Below, piece by piece: positions 32,283 through 42,600 of a stretch of 64,000 bases of DNA. Under the pieces are notes generated by a model. The model searched no databases, was not told the origin of the DNA, and saw only the letters and a program-made list of their open reading frames with translations. The DNA comes from an uncultured Bacteroidales bacterium (GTDB lineage Bacteria > Bacteroidota > Bacteroidia > Bacteroidales > Paludibacteraceae): assembly GCA_902774185.1 (NCBI GenBank), contig CACYHE010000006.1, positions 1 through 64,000 of the forward strand, in the 5' to 3' direction. A program made the translations under genes and the position numbers. Each line of letters opens with the position of its first letter. The first letter of the stretch is position 1.

Positions 32283-33701
32283 CTACGAAAACTCAAAATC
32301 AATTAGATTTCGATTTTCATCCACTTTTACCACTTTTATTGTGACTGCGTCGCCCAAAGTATAGCGTTTTATGTCTCCGATCTTGGAAATATGAATCAGC
32401 CCTTCGCAGCGAGTCTCGTCCAATTGGACAAAGAGTCCAAAGTCCGTGATACCGGAAACATAACCGGTATAGACTTCCCCCAGATGATCTTTTAGCCATA
32501 GGGCTTGGTACAGTTTGATGGAATCCCGTTCAGCTTGTGCCGCTTCCTGTTCACAGGCGGAGCAATGTTCGCACATCAGTTCCATCTCTTCGCGTGTCAT
32601 CGTCACCTTCTTGCCTGTTAGGATGTATTTTTCAACGAGACGGTGAACCATCAAGTCCGGGTAACGGCGGATAGGAGACGTGAAATGGGTATAATGGGTA
32701 AATGCAAGACCGTAATGACCTATGTTATAGGTGGAATAGACGGCTTTCGCTTGTGCGCGAATAGTGAGGATATTGATGGCACGCTGAAATCCTTCGGTCG
32801 ATTTGGCGGCATATCGGGATCCCGGTTTTCCGGTATATCGTTTTTTGAAGGTTTCCACTTCCGCCAGTTTGTCGGCATCGGGCAGGTCGTGTACACGATA
32901 GACGAAGGGCCTGCCGGAACCGACGGCTTTAGCGACCGTACGATTGGCAAGGAGCATAAATTCTTCAATCAGATGATGGGCTTCGTTGGGTTGCTCGAAG
33001 TAGATGTCGGTAGGGTGACCGTGTTCGTCCAGATGAAAACGCATCTCGTCCTGTTCAATCGTGAGAGCTCCGTTAGCGATGCGCTCTGCACGAAGTTTTT
33101 TTGCCATTTCGTTCAATGTCGTTAGGGCCTCGGTAATTAAGTCTGTGTTCTGTGCTCTGTCAGCGAAGCGGTCTGAGTTCTTGATTATCTTCTGCGCCTC
33201 GTCATAGTTCAGGCGGACATTGGAGCGGATAACGGTGCGACAAATCTTATATTTGAGTACACGTGCGTCGGAGTCCATGGTGAAGACAACAGACATGCAG
33301 AGTTTGTCTTCGTTGGGTCGGAGGGAACATTTGTCATTGCACAATTCTTCCGGTAACATCGGTAATACTTTGTCCACCAGATAGACAGATGTGCCTCGTT
33401 GATAGGCTTCGTCGTCCACTTTCGTACCCGGTCGTACATAAAAAGAAACATCTGCGATGTGGACGCCGATGCGATAGACCGGCTGAGCCTGACAGACCGT
33501 TTCACTGTCAGACCGCTCACTTTCGTTCGCTGACAGACCGGCTTCTTTGCCAAAGGGCACGATTAACGCTTCGCGATTTTCGCCTGACAGACATTCGAAA
33601 GAGATAGCATCATCAAAGTCCTTGGCGTCGGCAGGGTCGATGGTGAAAGTGAATACATCGCGCATGTCACGTCGGCGTAATATTTCGAGTTTTTCGATCA
33701 T
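32283..33701 (-). CDS. RNase R/II-type exoribonuclease lacking N-terminal cold-shock domains
   Basis: 472 residues from the ATG at 33701 (MIEKLEILRRRDMRDVFTF). It starts right at the RNB catalytic domain: 'TIDPADAKDFDDAISF' with the catalytic Asp residues, 'YRIGVHIADVSFYVRPGT', 'LPEELCNDKCSLRPNEDKLCMSV', 'HHLIEEFMLLANRTVA', 'HYTHFTSPIRRYPDLMVHRL'. A C-terminal S1 domain follows ('GEVYTGYVSGITDFGLFVQLD'). Typical Bacteroidetes RNase R is roughly 700 residues with two cold-shock domains before RNB; these are absent and a promoter lies just upstream, so the short form looks genuine. Two in-frame palindromic elements lie within the gene. Confidence 0.88.
   Translation of the reverse strand: MIEKLEILRRRDMRDVFTFTIDPADAKDFDDAISFECLSGENREALIVPFGKEAGLSANESERSDSETVCQAQPVYRIGVHIADVSFYVRPGTKVDDEAYQRGTSVYLVDKVLPMLPEELCNDKCSLRPNEDKLCMSVVFTMDSDARVLKYKICRTVIRSNVRLNYDEAQKIIKNSDRFADRAQNTDLITEALTTLNEMAKKLRAERIANGALTIEQDEMRFHLDEHGHPTDIYFEQPNEAHHLIEEFMLLANRTVAKAVGSGRPFVYRVHDLPDADKLAEVETFKKRYTGKPGSRYAAKSTEGFQRAINILTIRAQAKAVYSTYNIGHYGLAFTHYTHFTSPIRRYPDLMVHRLVEKYILTGKKVTMTREEMELMCEHCSACEQEAAQAERDSIKLYQALWLKDHLGEVYTGYVSGITDFGLFVQLDETRCEGLIHISKIGDIKRYTLGDAVTIKVVKVDENRNLIDFEFS
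33141..33178. repeat. Palindromic element in the RNase gene (copy 1)
   Basis: On the coding strand it has 'CAGACCGCTTCGCTGACAG' followed by AGCACAGA, translated NSDRFADRAQNTD. It shares 15 identical bases with the element in dus, in the opposite orientation to the gene. Confidence 0.65.
33489..33540. repeat. Palindromic element in the RNase gene (copy 2)
   Basis: Two hairpin units linked by TGACAGACC, translated LSANESERSDSETVCQ. The dus copy is translated ...EGRSVSETVCA, so the two unrelated proteins share 'SETVC'. It sits between 'IVPFG' and 'VYRIGVHIADVS', a loop position in RNB enzymes. Confidence 0.8.
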
Positions 33702-33775
33702 TCTTTTTGTTGGATTTCTGAATACAAATTGCTGATTTCTGATAACTATAGTACACAAATTCTTAAAATCGACTG

Positions 33776-33806
33776 CAAAATTACGAAAATTCTTGCACAT
33801 ATCAAA
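33776..33806 (-). promoter_or_regulatory. Promoter of the RNase gene
   Basis: Minus strand: TTTG (33806-33803), 19 nt, TAATTTTG (33783-33776). Overlaps the divergent glgP promoter. Confidence 0.72.
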
Positions 33807-33823
33807 ATTTTTCTGTAACTTTG
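33792..33823 (+). promoter_or_regulatory. Promoter of glgP
   Basis: CTTG (33792-33795), 20 nt, TAACTTTG (33816-33823). The start of the transcript contains the hairpin CACGC-TTTTTT-GCGTG. Leader ~72 nt. Confidence 0.8.
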
Positions 33824-33902
33824 CACGCTTTTTTGCGTGAAAAGTCGGTATTCCGATATTCGCGAATCCCGTTATAATGAAAAATTAAAATAAAAATATA
33901 TT

Positions 33903-36458
33903 ATGAAAGTAAAAGTAAGTAATGTGAATCAGCCGACTTGGAAAGAGTGTAACGTACACGCTACCCTTCCGACCGAGTTGAGCAAACTGCAAGAGATTGC
34001 GTACAATGTATGGTGGAGTTGGTACGGCGATGCCAAGGACCTGTTCCGCTACATTGACAATGATGCATGGCATCGCGCAGGTTCCAATCCGATTGTGCTG
34101 CTGAATACGATCAGTTATGACCGCATGGTGGAGTTGACCAAGGATGAGAAGTTCATGAAGAAGTTGAACGACGTATATGCTGAGTTCCGCAAATACATGG
34201 ACACTCCGAAGGATAAGAAAAAACCGACTATTGCTTATTTCTCCATGGAATATGGTCTAACGCACGTGCTGAAGATCTATTCGGGTGGTCTGGGTATTCT
34301 CGCCGGAGACTATATCAAAGAGGCATCTGACTGCAATGTCGATATGACCGCTATCGGTTTCCTCTATCGCTACGGTTATTTCACCCAGACGCTGAGTCCG
34401 GAAGGACAGCAGATTGCCAACTACGAGGCGCAGAACTTCAGCAACCTGCCTATCACGCAAGTGAAGGAGAAGGACGGAAGTAACATGGTTGTTGAGGTTC
34501 CGTATCCGGGTCGTACGGTGAAGGCATATCTGTGGAAAGTAGCTGTAGGTCGTATGGATCTGTATCTATTGGACACGGATAACGAACTCAACAGCGAATG
34601 GGATCGTCAGATCACCCACCAGCTCTACGGTGGTGACTGGGAGAACCGTATCAAACAAGAGATTATGTTGGGTATCGGTGGTATGCTGGCTCTCAAGAAG
34701 TTAGGTATCAAGAAAGATGTCTATCACTGCAACGAGGGTCACGCAGCCTTGATGGGTCTGCAACGTCTGGTGGACTTGGTAGCCGAGGGTCTGACCTTCA
34801 ACCAAGCGAAGGAAGTGGTTCGCGCAAGCGGTCTTTACACTTGCCACACGCCGGTACCGGCAGGACACGACTATTTCGAAGAGGGTCTGTTCTACAAGTA
34901 CATGAGCGAATACGCTGATAAGTTGGGCATTGAATGGCACGATTTGATCGGTATGGGTCGTACGAACCCGGAGGACAACACCGAGAAATTCTCGATGTCT
35001 GTCTTTGCACTGAACACCTGCCAGGAGGCAAACGGTGTGAGCTGGTTGCACGGCGAGGTAAGTAAGAAGATGTTCAGCCCTGTTTGGCCGGGTTATTTCC
35101 CGGAGGAGTTGCATGTGGACTATGTCACCAACGGTGTGCATATGCCGACTTGGGCAGCTTCCGACTGGAAGAAAGTATATCTGAAATACCTGCCGAAGGA
35201 GTGGATGAATGATCAATCGAACCTCGATATGTGGAAGGCTTATAACGATATTCCGGACGCTGAGATCTGGGCTACCCGTATGAACCTGAAACGTAAGTTG
35301 ATCGACTATATCAAGGATAAGTTCCGTGACGACTGGATGCAGAGTCAAGGTGATCCGGGTCGTATCATCCAAGCACTGAGCGAGATGAACCCGAACAACC
35401 TCATTATCGGTTTCGGTCGTCGTTTCGCAACCTACAAACGTGCGCACTTGCTCTTCACCGACCTTGAGCGTCTCGACAAGATTGTGAACAACCCGAATTA
35501 TCCGGTTCAGTTCCTCTTCACCGGTAAGGCGCACCCTGCTGATGGCGGCGGACAAGGCCTGATCAAGCGTATCATCGAGATCAGTCGTATGCCGCAGTTC
35601 TTGGGTAAGATCATCTTCCTGGAGAACTACGATATGCGTCTGGCGAAACGTCTTGTATCCGGTGTGGATATCTGGCTCAACACCCCGACCCGTCCGTTGG
35701 AGGCTTCCGGTACATCCGGTGAGAAAGCGCAGATGAACGGCGTGCTTAACTTCTCCGTCAAAGACGGTTGGTGGTACGAGGGTTATGTAGAGGGCGCAGG
35801 CTGGGCATTGACCGAGCATCGCACTTACGAGAACCAGGCGCACCAGGATCAGCTCGACGCGGCTACAATCTACACCATGCTCGAGCGCGAGATCATTCCG
35901 CTCTATTACGCAAAGAACTCCAAGGGTTACAGTCCGGAATGGATCCAGTATATCAAGAACAGCGTAACGAAGATCACGCCGCGTTTCACGATGAAGCGTA
36001 TGATGGACGATTACTTCAGCAAGTTCTATTTCAAACTCGCTAAACGCCATAACCTGCTGTTGGCCGACAACTACAAAGTAGCCAAAGAGATCGCTGCTTG
36101 GAAGGAGAATATGGTTGCTCACTGGGATGAGATCGAGGTTGTGAAGAAAGAGGCTCCGGATTTGAGTACGCTCACCGTAGGTGACAAGATCCGTATCGCT
36201 GTTGAGTTAGACACCAAGAGTCTGAACGACAAGGGTATCGGTGTTGAGTTGGTAGCTGTTCGTACTTCGACGCATAACAACGACAAACTCTACGAAGTAG
36301 AGCCGTTGAAGTTAGTGAAAGCAGAAGGCAGTCATTTGTTCTTTGAGAATACGTACCAAGTGGATTATGCCGGTGGTATGAAGTTCTGCTTGCGTATGTA
36401 TCCGTACAACGAGCTCCTGCCTCACCGCATGGACTTCTGCTACGTTCGCTGGATTTAA
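33903..36458 (+). CDS. glgP: Alpha-glucan (glycogen) phosphorylase
   Basis: Releases glucose-1-phosphate from glycogen using PLP. 851 residues of the long 'alpha-glucan phosphorylase' type, with an N-terminal extension domain ('[20 protein letters not shown]'). Conserved blocks: '[25 protein letters not shown]', 'HCNEGHAAL', '[13 protein letters not shown]', '[14 protein letters not shown]', '[15 protein letters not shown]', '[11 protein letters not shown]', and the PLP region '[25 protein letters not shown]' containing the Lys. It complements the debranching enzyme, GT4 and GH57 genes at 20-25 kb. First gene of a four-gene run with panD, tgt and lptF/G. Confidence 0.93.
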   Translation: MKVKVSNVNQPTWKECNVHATLPTELSKLQEIAYNVWWSWYGDAKDLFRYIDNDAWHRAGSNPIVLLNTISYDRMVELTKDEKFMKKLNDVYAEFRKYMDTPKDKKKPTIAYFSMEYGLTHVLKIYSGGLGILAGDYIKEASDCNVDMTAIGFLYRYGYFTQTLSPEGQQIANYEAQNFSNLPITQVKEKDGSNMVVEVPYPGRTVKAYLWKVAVGRMDLYLLDTDNELNSEWDRQITHQLYGGDWENRIKQEIMLGIGGMLALKKLGIKKDVYHCNEGHAALMGLQRLVDLVAEGLTFNQAKEVVRASGLYTCHTPVPAGHDYFEEGLFYKYMSEYADKLGIEWHDLIGMGRTNPEDNTEKFSMSVFALNTCQEANGVSWLHGEVSKKMFSPVWPGYFPEELHVDYVTNGVHMPTWAASDWKKVYLKYLPKEWMNDQSNLDMWKAYNDIPDAEIWATRMNLKRKLIDYIKDKFRDDWMQSQGDPGRIIQALSEMNPNNLIIGFGRRFATYKRAHLLFTDLERLDKIVNNPNYPVQFLFTGKAHPADGGGQGLIKRIIEISRMPQFLGKIIFLENYDMRLAKRLVSGVDIWLNTPTRPLEASGTSGEKAQMNGVLNFSVKDGWWYEGYVEGAGWALTEHRTYENQAHQDQLDAATIYTMLEREIIPLYYAKNSKGYSPEWIQYIKNSVTKITPRFTMKRMMDDYFSKFYFKLAKRHNLLLADNYKVAKEIAAWKENMVAHWDEIEVVKKEAPDLSTLTVGDKIRIAVELDTKSLNDKGIGVELVAVRTSTHNNDKLYEVEPLKLVKAEGSHLFFENTYQVDYAGGMKFCLRMYPYNELLPHRMDFCYVRWI

Positions 36459-36459
36459 T

Positions 36460-36801
36460 ATGCTGCTAAATATATTAAAATCCAAGATCCATCGAGTTCG
36501 GGTAACCGAATCGAACCTCGAGTACATTGGGTCCATCACTATTGACGAGGCGCTCATGGAAGCGGCGAATATCTTCGCCGGAGAGCGCGTCCAGGTGGTG
36601 GATAACACCAATGGCGCTCGAATAGAGACCTATGTGATACCGGGTAAGCGCGGCAGCGGGTGCATCTGCATCAACGGCGCCGCAGCGCACCTGGTGAACG
36701 TAGGGGACACGGTCATTATCATGGCCTATGCGCTGATGGAACCGCAGGAAGCGAAAGGCTTCAAACCATCGATTGTTTTTCCGACGAATAACAAACTATG
36801 A
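36460..36801 (+). CDS. panD: Aspartate 1-decarboxylase precursor
   Basis: Makes beta-alanine for pantothenate. 113 residues. The self-cleavage site '[10 protein letters not shown]' is present, with Ser25 becoming the pyruvoyl group. Also '[14 protein letters not shown]', '[17 protein letters not shown]', '[21 protein letters not shown]'. Starts one base after the glgP stop and overlaps tgt by 4 nt. Confidence 0.95.
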   Translation: MLLNILKSKIHRVRVTESNLEYIGSITIDEALMEAANIFAGERVQVVDNTNGARIETYVIPGKRGSGCICINGAAAHLVNVGDTVIIMAYALMEPQEAKGFKPSIVFPTNNKL

Positions 36802-37931
36802 CATTCTTCGAATTACATAGCAAAGCAAAAGGCGTTGGGGCTCGTGCCGGGGTCATTCATACCGACCATGGCGATATCCTGACGCCTATTTTTATGCCGG
36901 TAGGTACGGTAGGAACGGTGAAGGGTGTACAACGGAAAGAGTTGGAGGACGACATCAAAGCCCAGATCATCTTGGGCAACACCTACCATCTGTATCTGCG
37001 ACCGGGCACGGAGATTCTTCGCAAGGCAGGCGGTTTGCATCAATTTGAGGGATGGAACCGACCTATCTTAACGGACAGCGGAGGTTTTCAGGTATTCTCT
37101 TTGACCGACATCCGCAAGATGAACGAAGAGGGTGTACGGTTCAGCAGTCATATTGACGGTCGTAAATTACTATTCACACCGGAGAGTGTGATGGATATCG
37201 AGCGGGAGATAGGCGCCGATATCATGATGGCATTTGACGAGTGCTGTCCCGGTACGGCAGATAAGAAATACGCCAAAGATTCGATGGACCGCACGCACCG
37301 ATGGTTAGACCGCTGTATCGCCCGATTTGATGGAACGGAGGACTTATACGGGTATAAGCAACACCTGTTCCCGATTGTGCAGGGTTGCACCTATACGGAT
37401 CTGCGGCAAGAGGCGTGCAAGCGTCTGAGGGATTTAGATCGGGACGGTTACGCGATAGGCGGTCTGGCGGTAGGCGAACCAACGGAAGTGATGTATGAGA
37501 TGATCGAGGTTTGCAACGACATCTTACCGCAAGAGAAACCGCGTTATCTGATGGGTGTAGGTACGCCGTGGAACATACTGGAAGCGATAGAGCGAGGCGT
37601 AGATATGTTCGACTGTGTGATGCCGACACGTAACGGAAGAAACGGTATGATCTTCACGTGGCAAGGTGTGATGAATCTTCGCAATAAGAAATGGGAGGAT
37701 GACTTCACGGAGTTGGATCCGTACGGTACGAGTTATGTAGATCACGCTTATACACGTGCTTACGCAAGACATCTAATACACGCGCAGGAGATGTTGGGCT
37801 TGGAGATTCTGTCCATTCATAACTTGGCGTTTTATCTGGATCTGGTGACGCAGGCGAGAGAGCATATCTTGGCAGGAGACTTCGCTTCATGGAAAGCGAG
37901 TGTGATGCCAAACCTAATGAATAGGTTATAA
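36798..37931 (+). CDS. tgt: tRNA-guanine transglycosylase
   Basis: Exchanges guanine-34 for a queuine precursor in GUN tRNAs. 377 residues with '[13 protein letters not shown]', '[13 protein letters not shown]', '[12 protein letters not shown]', '[13 protein letters not shown]', '[19 protein letters not shown]', '[34 protein letters not shown]'. The usual CxCxxC zinc motif near the C-terminus is replaced by '[21 protein letters not shown]'; from memory, other Bacteroidetes Tgt proteins also lack these cysteines, but the family should be aligned. Overlaps panD by ATGA. Confidence 0.93.
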   Translation: MTFFELHSKAKGVGARAGVIHTDHGDILTPIFMPVGTVGTVKGVQRKELEDDIKAQIILGNTYHLYLRPGTEILRKAGGLHQFEGWNRPILTDSGGFQVFSLTDIRKMNEEGVRFSSHIDGRKLLFTPESVMDIEREIGADIMMAFDECCPGTADKKYAKDSMDRTHRWLDRCIARFDGTEDLYGYKQHLFPIVQGCTYTDLRQEACKRLRDLDRDGYAIGGLAVGEPTEVMYEMIEVCNDILPQEKPRYLMGVGTPWNILEAIERGVDMFDCVMPTRNGRNGMIFTWQGVMNLRNKKWEDDFTELDPYGTSYVDHAYTRAYARHLIHAQEMLGLEILSIHNLAFYLDLVTQAREHILAGDFASWKASVMPNLMNRL

Positions 37932-37950
37932 TTAAGAATTAAGAATTGGC

Positions 37951-39024
37951 GTGAAACGCCTGGATTTCTATATTATCAGGAAGTTTTTGGGCACGTTTTT
38001 CTTTAGTATCGTGCTCATTTTGTCTATCGCTATCGTCTTTGACTTGACGGAAAAGATGGACGATTTCTTTGAGAATCAGGTTCCGCTGAAAGAGATCCTG
38101 CTGGATTACTATGTTCCTTTCATTCCGTATTACATGAATATGTTCAGTTCGCTGTTCATCTTCATCTCGGTCATCTATTTCACCAGTAAGTTAGCCGGTA
38201 ACTCGGAGATCATCGCCATGCAGGCGGCAGGAATGAGTTACCATCGTCTGATGGTACCTTATGCCATCTCTGCCACGATCTTGTTTGTCTTGGGCATGGT
38301 GTTAGGCGGTTGGGTGATTCCGAAGAGCAGTGAGCGGATGTTGCATTTCACGGACAAGTACATTGAGCATTTTACAAGCGAGAATGCGCGTAATATCCAG
38401 CTGGAAGTGGAACCGGGCACGATCTTACATATCGAATCATTCCAACGCCGTGCAGGTATCGGTTATAGGTGCTCGATAGAGAAATTCGAGGACAAGACCT
38501 TGGTAATGCGTATTACAGCGGACCGTATCTACTATGATTCCGAAGAGAACTGGCACTTGGATACCTATACCCAACGCACGTTCACCGGAATGAAAGAGAG
38601 TCTGGAGCGTGGCAGGCGCAAGAATATCACATTACCGATTATACCGGACGAGTTATTCATCACCGCACAACAGGCGCAACAGATGACAACGCCGGAGTTA
38701 CGGCATTATATGGACCGACAACGACAACGCGGTAGCGGTAATGTGAAAGCGTTTGAAGTGGAGTATCACAAACGCTGGGCAAGTCCGTTAGGTGCCTTTA
38801 TTATGACGCTTCTTGGCGTGACGATGTCCAGCCGGAAGGTTCGTGGCGGTATGGGTAAGAACTTAGGTTTGGGCATTGTGCTGACAGCTGCCTATATCTT
38901 ATTCTCGACGGTCAGTACGACTTTCTCCGTCAATAATGTGATGAGTCCGTTCATGGCCGCATGGATACCGAACTTCGTCTTCTTAGCGATATCCATTCCG
39001 CTGTATAAGCGTGCGAGTCGATAA
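37951..39024 (+). CDS. LptF/LptG family lipopolysaccharide-export permease
   Basis: 357 residues starting with GTG (VKRLDFYIIRKFLGTFFFSI). YjgP/YjgQ fold: three membrane helices at the N-terminus, a periplasmic beta-jelly-roll region (~130-270), and three helices at the C-terminus ('RWASPLGAFIMTLLGVTMSSRKVRGGMGKNLGLGIVLTAAYILF'). It is the membrane part of the ABC system lifting LPS to the outer membrane. A 19-nt gap separates it from tgt. Confidence 0.9.
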   Translation: MKRLDFYIIRKFLGTFFFSIVLILSIAIVFDLTEKMDDFFENQVPLKEILLDYYVPFIPYYMNMFSSLFIFISVIYFTSKLAGNSEIIAMQAAGMSYHRLMVPYAISATILFVLGMVLGGWVIPKSSERMLHFTDKYIEHFTSENARNIQLEVEPGTILHIESFQRRAGIGYRCSIEKFEDKTLVMRITADRIYYDSEENWHLDTYTQRTFTGMKESLERGRRKNITLPIIPDELFITAQQAQQMTTPELRHYMDRQRQRGSGNVKAFEVEYHKRWASPLGAFIMTLLGVTMSSRKVRGGMGKNLGLGIVLTAAYILFSTVSTTFSVNNVMSPFMAAWIPNFVFLAISIPLYKRASR

Positions 39025-39026
39025 AC

Positions 39027-39056
39027 AAAAAAAAGAGCCGTGTGGCTCTTTTTTTT
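39027..39056. terminator. Bidirectional terminator
   Basis: A8-GAGCC-GTGT-GGCTC-T8: perfect stem with A and T runs on both sides, between the convergent lptF/G and the gene ending at 39058. Confidence 0.93.
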
Positions 39057-39057
39057 G

Positions 39058-39342
39058 TTAGCGTAACTCTACCCGACGTTGGATCGTTTGTCCGCCTACT
39101 ACGGCTTCGAGGCGGTATTTACCGCGTTCGAGTTCAAACTCTGCTACGGTTCCTTGCTTCTCACGAAGCAGTTTGCCTTGCATCGAATAGATTTTAGCTT
39201 CCTCCATCTGAGTGGAACTTACCACCAGTGTATTCTCGCGGAAGCGAATTGTAAAGTTATCATTGCTTTTTGCAGCGTCCGCTACGAATACTCCTGTTAC
39301 CAGTGCAACCATTGTTGCTACAGTTAAAAAGACACGTCTCAT
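39058..39342 (-). CDS. Small exported protein made almost only of a T9SS C-terminal-domain-like module
   Basis: 94 residues. Signal peptide 1-23 (MRRVFLTVATMVALVTGVFVADA), a ~20-residue spacer, then 'EEAKIYSMQGKLLREKQGTVAEFELERGKYRLEAVVGGQTIQRRVELR', which has the order of a classical Por-secretion tail: IYxxxGKLL, then the L..GxYxLxVxxGG..xxxRVxL strands. It carries no cargo domain. It could be a decoy or competitor for sorting, a stand-alone beta-sandwich, or the remnant of a larger gene; its own promoter (39453-39484) argues against simple decay. Confidence 0.75.
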   Translation of the reverse strand: MRRVFLTVATMVALVTGVFVADAAKSNDNFTIRFRENTLVVSSTQMEEAKIYSMQGKLLREKQGTVAEFELERGKYRLEAVVGGQTIQRRVELR

Positions 39343-39452
39343 AATTTTGTCCTTTCTTTTACAGTACTAATACCTGTTTTTCGTTCGCGCCAATGCGTGG
39401 GCATCCCGCGATTTTCGCGTACCTTGAGAGCAGGCGTCATCGAAAAACGATG

Positions 39453-39484
39453 CAAAGGTACTGTCTTTTTAGGAGACGTGCAAA
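39453..39484 (-). promoter_or_regulatory. Promoter of the 94-aa exported protein
   Basis: Minus strand: TTTG (39484-39481), 20 nt, TACCTTTG (39460-39453). Leader ~105 nt. Confidence 0.82.
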
Positions 39485-39540
39485 TAAACGCAACAAAAAG
39501 TGTTAAATTTCTACAAATTGAGCAATGCAGTTTACAAAAT

Positions 39541-39566
39541 GTCAGCAACCATTTCCGATTGCTGAC
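39541..39566 (-). terminator. Terminator-like hairpin after the 1008-aa gene
   Basis: GTCAGCAA/TTGCTGAC stem with 10-nt loop, followed on the minus strand by ATTTTG. The short T-run makes it a weak candidate. Confidence 0.55.
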
Positions 39567-39607
39567 ACTTTGTAAATTTACGATTGAACGATTTACGATT
39601 GGACGAA

Positions 39608-42600
39608 TTATTTTACCAAAGCGCCCTGAGCGTTATAGATTCGTCCTTCACGCAGGATGAACAGTTGTCCGTTAACAATGAATTTCTTTCCGTTTTCACC
39701 GGTAGCGATGACATTGTCGATAGCCAAGGGGGCGACAGCCTCTTCATCCCACATACCATGGTGGTCACGAATGGAAGTATAAGTAGAGTAGTTGAAGGAG
39801 TTACAGAACTGCTCCATGAACTTACCTACATAGGTGTTACCGTCTTCGGCTACAATGCGGAAGGAACCGGTGTAGTAACCATAAGCGTAACCTTTCGCGA
39901 AATAATCCTCGTCAAAGCCATCGAACTGGAGACGCAATTCTCCGTCCTTAGCCATGATACAACCAGCCTGCGTACCATTCGAATTGATATAGGTTGATTC
40001 GAGGTCGATGTTTGCACGTGCTACATTATATACGCCGGAGATAGCATCTTCCTTCGTAGTATAGATGAGGAACCAAGGTTGCGGATAACCCGTACCATCT
40101 TCTTCGCCGGTAGCGAACATAACCATCCAAGCGTACATTCCTTCGGGGAATTGATCTTCAAATTGATCCAGATAAGCTGCTTCCATACCCCATACATTCA
40201 AAACGATAGCATCTTCAGGAACATCAGCCGCTTTGGTAATGAAACTATTACCCGGGATAGCGTTAGAAACCTCGAAGTAGTTACCATTGGAACCCTCGTT
40301 GAAGGCTTGTACAGTCCAAGACCAAGTAGCGTCAACCGGCATGGTCGTTGTTTTGATAAAGCCGTTCACCGTAAGGGTAGCATAGAAATTGCCATCGGCA
40401 TAGAGCGTGATCAGATAGCGGTCCGCTTGCGTGGTTGCACTCCAAGTGAAGGTGACGTTATCTCCACTGAAGACGGTAGCAGTCGGGTTCTGCGGCTCAT
40501 AGGTATTGACACCCACGGTGAAGTTCGTCTCCACCTCCGGACCCTGCGGATCTTGATACCTATCGATTACCTGCACGACAGCTGTATAACTCTTACCCTC
40601 TAATACATTGACTGTCAGTGGACTTTCCGGACGATCCTTGGTGTCGAAGTTATCATAAGCGACCGTATCGCCGGACCATACGCGAACGTAGAGACGTTCT
40701 CCCGAAGCGAGCTCCGGAGCTTGCCATGTGAGCGTAGCGGTTTGATGATCTGCTGCGACAACAGCCTGCAGATTAGTCACCTTTTTAGCTACGATCTCAA
40801 ACGTAATGGTAGCCAGCAGATCGCCTTTGGCGTAGCTGTCGTCATTTACGATCAGCTCATATATCTGGACTTGGTACTTACCCGGAGCCAAGCCTAACAT
40901 CGAACCTACGTTGATAACGCTGGTTGCCCAAGCATCACCCTTCGCAAGACCTTCTTCGTCCGCATTGAGGATCCACTTCGTGGAGCAGTAATAGTGGTTC
41001 TCATAGTCATCATCCTCCGAGAAGCCGCTGAACTCACCGTTCTGCTGATCATTGTAAGCAAAACGCTCGCACTCTTCGGTAGTTACAGTTATACCTGCCA
41101 CCAGACTCTCGCTTTCCACATTGAAGAGACCGATAGCGAAAGCCGATGCGTTGTACGAGTACCACGTGAATTGCGCTTGGCAATAAGAGATGGCATAGAT
41201 CTCTGAATCAGGAAGAATCTCCTGCGAAGGATCCACCTCATCAGAATGACCGATACCGGCAATTATAAAGTTATCCATTGACACTCTGCCGAAATCATTG
41301 GTACCTCCGGCATAGCGGAATGCGATATGCTCTATTCCTGCGGGCAGGCCATTCAAGGCAAACACCACGTGTTGGCTGGTCGTAGTCTGCGCAAACGTCT
41401 TTAAGGAGACGAAAGTAGAAGTGTCTGCGGCGTTTGTCATGTAGCCAATTTCCAACGAACCGTATTCGTCGCCGGTCAGGATGGTATAGTAGTCAAATGC
41501 AATTTCGCAGGTGTCAAGCTTCGCATTGAAAAGAGGAAGCGCAAATACCTGAGCCGTAGCGGCGCTACCTCCACGCGCTTGGAGAAATTGTTGACCGGTA
41601 GCTACCTGATTACCGTTACCGTCATCCTGTTTCTCTGATACGATCGTTACTGCAGGAACAGCAGAGGAAATGACCCAGCACTCAGGGGGCACATCACCAA
41701 TTGTCACGCTACCGGAAGCATCGCGTGTGAACGTCTCTATCCAGGGCACGTTCAGACGGGCACAAGCAGTCTTGAAAGTAACTTTTACGGTCTCGCTCAC
41801 TTCTGTTGCGGAGCAATAGGAGCGTACGTAGAGATAATATTTCTGTTCGTCATAGAGACCGGTCACCGTGACTGATTTTTGGCTCGTCAGTTGAGCAGCT
41901 GTCCAGTCGGGCTGGTCGCCTTCGAATTCGACGCAATACTGATATTGCGAAGCGTCGCCTTGCCATGAAATAGTGGCCGTTGACTCCGTTACCGATTCTA
42001 TCTTAGCCGCTGTAGGCGCATGGCAGTCTTGGCTGACGGGATCATCACCGCCCCCAGCTATGACCAGCGTGACTTTCGGCTGTTTGGCCTCACGGGAAGA
42101 GCCACTATTAGCGTACTTAATCAGGTAATCCGTATTCGCTACGGAATAGAAAGAAGACGCCGTATAAGTGCCTGCACGAGATATCTCCACCTGAATAAGC
42201 AGATTACCTCCCTCGTAGGCGTACGGTTTGGTGAAATTGATCGTCAACTCTCCGTCCGCTACAGACAGAGTTCCTTCGTACACTTTGGTAAGCGCGCTTC
42301 CATCCGAGGGAGTAGCATAAGCACCTTGGGCATTCTGGAAGTAGGTATAATCCGTCTTGGCGAGAGAGACCTTGAACTCAGCCTTACCCCAATCTTGGGT
42401 TTGTTTGGAGGAGTAGAAGGTCAGAGCCTTGATCTCACTGCCTACAGTAATGCCTTTGAGTTGGTCTGCCAGGTAGATGGCTTGCACCTTGTGTCCCTCA
42501 GAGTCGGCGTTATTGCCATAAACAGGGAAATGGCCTTGTGTGGCATTTCCGTTGCCGTTAATGGTGACTGCCTGATCGGCGTTGATGTTCGCGCAGAACA

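Noticed and set aside
34701-36122. Minus-strand open frame (473 codons) opposite glgP
   Set aside because: Antisense of a highly conserved enzyme gene; no domain.
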